From Flavobacteriaceae bacterium (lineage in GTDB: Bacteria > Bacteroidota > Bacteroidia > Flavobacteriales > Flavobacteriaceae): DNA of 17,084 nucleotides. The notes beneath the pieces were generated by a model, which ran no database searches, had not been told where the DNA came from, and saw nothing but the letters and a program-made list of their open reading frames with translations. Below, in pieces: positions 15,474-17,084 of this stretch. Made by a program: the position numbers and the translations under genes. The stretch lies in assembly GCA_947377425.1 (NCBI GenBank), contig CANCFZ010000027.1, forward strand, positions 1-17,084, read 5' to 3'. The stretch's first letter is position 1. The number at the start of each line of letters is the position of its first letter.

Positions 15474-16001
15474 ATGGAAAGAAAAGTAAAATATGATTAT
15501 GCATTTAAACTTGAATGTGTAAAATTAGTATTAGAAAAGCATTATTCTTGTAATTATGTTTCTAATCAAAAAGGGGTAAATGAATCTAACATTCGAAAAT
15601 GGGTTGGATTTTATAGGCAATATGGCTGTATTGGTTTGTTACCAAGAAATAACCAGAGTTACTCGGTAAGTTTTAAATTGAAGGCTTTAAAAGCTATTGA
15701 TAAGGATTTACTATCCCTGAGAGATTCAATTATAAGATTTAACATCCCTGATGCAGCTATTATTGTTAAATGGAAGAAAGATTTTGCTAATTTTGGTTTA
15801 GTAGGCTTACAACAAAAACCAAGAGGCAGACCAAAATCTATGGATACTAAGAAACGAAAAAAACGAAAATCGGACAAACCCCTTACAAGAGAAGAGGAAC
15901 TTCTTTTAGAGATTGAAGCACTGCGTTGTGAAAACGAATTGCTAAAAAAGTTACAAGCCTTAATTCAAGCTGAAGAGAAAGCCAGAAAGCGCAAGCCATA
16001 A
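15474..16001 (+). CDS. IS150-type transposase OrfA
   Basis: A 175-residue OrfA, matching the usual IS150 length (about 173). Two helix-turn-helix segments (about 8-58 and 62-118) recognise the terminal repeats; a basic stretch (126-136) and a leucine-zipper-like helix (L143, L150 or I147, L156/L157, L160) follow. The heptamer A AAA AAG at 15944-15950, in the correct phase (CTA AAA AAG), is the classical -1 slippage site of IS3-family elements. After a -1 shift, however, the new frame meets TGA at 15971-15973. The OrfA stop overlaps the orfB start by one base (TAATG, 15999-16003), so translational coupling is an alternative way to express OrfB. Confidence 0.9.
   Translation: MERKVKYDYAFKLECVKLVLEKHYSCNYVSNQKGVNESNIRKWVGFYRQYGCIGLLPRNNQSYSVSFKLKALKAIDKDLLSLRDSIIRFNIPDAAIIVKWKKDFANFGLVGLQQKPRGRPKSMDTKKRKKRKSDKPLTREEELLLEIEALRCENELLKKLQALIQAEEKARKRKP
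15944..15950 (+). promoter_or_regulatory. A AAA AAG slippery heptamer in orfA
   Basis: In the OrfA frame the codons are CTA AAA AAG (15942-15950), the X XXY YYZ arrangement for -1 frameshifting. Slippage leads into the orfB phase but reaches a TGA at 15971 after seven codons. Confidence 0.6.
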
Positions 16002-16836
16002 TGGAGTTAAGGCATAAATTTGATTTGAATTTACTTTTAAATCAAACTAATATGGCACGAAGTAATTTTTATTATTACCAAAAGCAAAGTAAATCCATTG
16101 ATAAATATCAAGTGATCAAAGAGTTGATAAAATCCATTTATCACAACCATAAAGGTCGCTATGGATACAGGAGGATAACAGATGAATTAAACAATATAAG
16201 GAATAGGTATCAACCATAAAACCGTTTTAAAATTAATGAAGCTATTAGGACTAAAAAGCTTAATTAGAGTGAAGAAATACAAATCATATAAAGGGGAACA
16301 AGGTAAAATAGCTCCAAATCTTTTAAAAAGGAATTTTAAAGCGGAAGCTCCAAATCAAAAATGGGCAACCGATATAACCGAATTTAATATCTCTGGAAAG
16401 AAATTGTATTTATCGCCTATTATTGACTTATTCAATCAAGAAATAATTAGTTATGAACTAACAGAAAGACCCGTTTTTAATCAAGTAGTTATGATGCTTA
16501 AAAAAAGCATTTAAAAAAATACCCAACAACACTAATCTGACCTTACACTCAGATCAAGGCTGGCAATATCAAATGAAACAATATCAATACTTGTTAAAAG
16601 AAAAAGGAATTAATCAAAGTATGTCTAGAAAAGGAAACTGTTTAGATAATGCAATTATTGAAAATTTCTTCGGAATATTAAAATCTGAACTGTTTTACAT
16701 ACAAAAATTTGCAAGTTTAGATGAACTAAAGCGGGAAATTAAACAATATATAAACTATTACAACAACGTAAGAATTAAATCAAATTTAAACAAAATGAGC
16801 CCGATACAATATCGAGCTCATTATTATCAAAATTAA
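16001..16836 (+). pseudogene. IS150-type transposase OrfB, broken by two +1 frameshifts
   Basis: The three consecutive reading frames 16001-16219, 16200-16514 and 16507-16836 assemble into one rve integrase. The first extra base lies at 16196-16199 (frame shifts between NNI and GIGINHKTV). The second is an extra A in the A7 run at 16500-16506 (LKK then AFKKIP). Removing both gives 834 bases, 277 residues, normal for OrfB. All catalytic residues survive in the pieces: D in WATDITEF, D in LHSDQGWQY and E in NAIIENFFGILKSE, with exactly 35 residues between the last two, plus the YNNVRIKSNLNKMSPIQY tail. The shifts separate the first and second catalytic Asp, so no piece is an active transposase. 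Sequencing error in homopolymers is an alternative cause. Confidence 0.9.
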
Positions 16837-16845
16837 TTATAAATT

Positions 16846-16870
16846 TGTCCAAACTTTTGGGTTCAGTCTA
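16846..16870. repeat. Right terminal inverted repeat of the IS
   Basis: Ends TTTTGGGTTCAGTCTA. It begins 10 bases after the orfB stop and pairs with 15431-15455 at 20 of 25 positions. Confidence 0.85.
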
Positions 16871-16887
16871 ATTGGTGAATTTTTTTA
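16871..16887. terminator. Right arm of the terminator split by the IS element
   Basis: ATTGGTGAA followed by seven T residues. It resembles the right arm of the secA terminator (AGTTGGGGATTT, 403-414) and partly pairs with 15420-15430. It lies 21 bases after the stop of the minus-strand OmpA-family gene, so it would have served both convergent genes. Confidence 0.45.
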
Positions 16888-16907
16888 TACTTCGTATTTA
16901 TTTTCTT

Positions 16908-17084
16908 TTACAACTTAGTAATAATAAATTCTGACCTTCTATTAGCTTGATGTTGTTCTTCGGTGCATGTTGATTCATTTGTTGGTTCACAACCGCAGTT
17001 GTTTACTAATTGTGATTCACCATAACCTTTAGCTGTTAATCTTGATTTATTGATGCCTTTTTCTACTAACCACGCCATTGTTGA
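16908..17084 (-). CDS. OmpA-family protein, C-terminal end (partial at window end)
   Basis: On the minus strand the frame is open from the window end to TAA at 16910-16908, giving 58 residues. They read as the end of an OmpA C-terminal (peptidoglycan-binding) domain: MAWLVEKGINKSRLTAKGYG, then a Cys-containing insertion (NNCGCEPTNESTCTEEQHQ), the conserved ANRRSEF, and ITKL at the end. GYGES and NRRSEF are the family hallmarks, including the Arg pair near the diaminopimelate-binding site. Flavobacterial OmpA proteins commonly have a Cys-bearing loop at this place. The protein would lie in the outer membrane or periplasm; upstream domains are outside the window. The gene is convergent with the M4 peptidase, with the IS between them. 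Confidence 0.85.
   Translation of the reverse strand, partial: STMAWLVEKGINKSRLTAKGYGESQLVNNCGCEPTNESTCTEEQHQANRRSEFIITKL

Larger units (their letters stand above)
15431..16870 (+). mobile_element. IS3-family insertion sequence, IS150 type, probably inactive
   Basis: A 1440-bp element, close to the length of IS150. It has 25-bp imperfect terminal inverted repeats, an intact orfA (15474-16001) with helix-turn-helix and leucine-zipper regions, and an orfB (16001-16836) with a DD(35)E integrase core broken by two frameshifts. The left end, with TAGACTG and then a C run and A run, aligns with the known IS150 left end (TGTACTGCACCCA). No perfect target duplication is visible: the flanking triplets are ACT on the left and ATT on the right, which could be a decayed 3-bp repeat. 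The exact ends are inferred from the repeats. Confidence 0.88.

Noticed and set aside
16500..16506. Transcriptional slippage or phase variation at the A7 run restoring orfB
   Set aside because: The run is short for efficient polymerase slippage and the other frameshift at 16196-16199 has no comparable homopolymer, so rescue of the whole frame is unlikely.
16236..16836. Two separate small transposase genes (16236-16514 and 16573-16836)
   Set aside because: They are pieces of one orfB joined by +1 shifts at 16196-16199 and 16500-16506; their ATGs are internal Met codons.
16887..16897. ATACTTCGTAT as a terminator for the M4 or OmpA-family gene
   Set aside because: The stem has only four A/T-rich pairs; the split hairpin at 15420-15430/16871-16887 is a better candidate.
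1..17084. CRISPR array, tRNA, rRNA, riboswitch or a multi-gene defence system
   Set aside because: No regularly spaced repeats, cloverleaf-like intergenic segments or recognised defence domains were seen; all intergenic gaps are under 200 bases.

Overview
The window looks like a chromosomal segment of a low-GC member of the Bacteroidota, almost certainly a flavobacterium (Flavobacteriaceae). The signs are the AT-rich sequence, a SecA C-terminus and a NusB of flavobacterial type, a secreted metallopeptidase with a type IX secretion (T9SS) C-terminal sorting domain, a cyclophilin-FKBP double PPIase, and several upstream regions with the Bacteroidota sigma-ABfr -7 box TAnnTTTG in place of a classical -10 box.

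Layout. 1-360 is the C-terminal end of secA, closed by a strong terminator, followed by pepT (488-1741) with its own terminator. A YdeI-like DUF1801 protein (1836-2411) converges on a minus-strand nusB-yajC pair (3669-2423). Upstream of that pair, also on the minus strand, is a Leu/Glu-type amino-acid dehydrogenase (4869-3766), separated from nusB by a 12-bp perfect hairpin. Divergent from it, on the plus strand, are an ABC exporter half-molecule (5064-6821), a PUR-family (DUF3276) nucleic-acid-binding protein (6888-7265) and a 64-aa membrane protein (7280-7474). A CsaA-like tRNA-binding protein lies on the minus strand (7826-7488). The glgA-glgC glycogen-synthesis operon (7979-10502) ends at a bidirectional terminator shared with a small c-type cytochrome lipoprotein (10830-10543). 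The dual PPIase (11843-10911, minus) is divergent from a DUF1569/DinB-like protein (11936-12382). A 968-aa T9SS-exported M4 metallopeptidase follows (12488-15394).

The accessory part is the right end: a 1440-bp IS3-family element of the IS150 type (15431-16870), with imperfect 25-bp terminal inverted repeats, an intact orfA, and an orfB broken by two +1 frameshifts. It sits between the M4 peptidase gene and the C-terminal end of an OmpA-family gene on the minus strand (17084-16908). Its flanks read as the two arms of a bidirectional terminator that the element has split. The left end of the IS carries its own terminator-like hairpin just before orfA.

Most of the window is housekeeping: protein export (SecA, YajC), protein folding (dual PPIase), transcription (NusB), amino-acid and glycogen metabolism. 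I see no CRISPR array, tRNA, rRNA, phage module or recognisable defence system, and no convincing new multi-gene system. No gene-free stretch exceeds 300 bases. The observations most worth a second look are the IS insertion into a terminator, the blocked A6G frameshift site in orfA, the palindrome in the dehydrogenase promoter, and the non-canonical catalytic residue of the ABC exporter.
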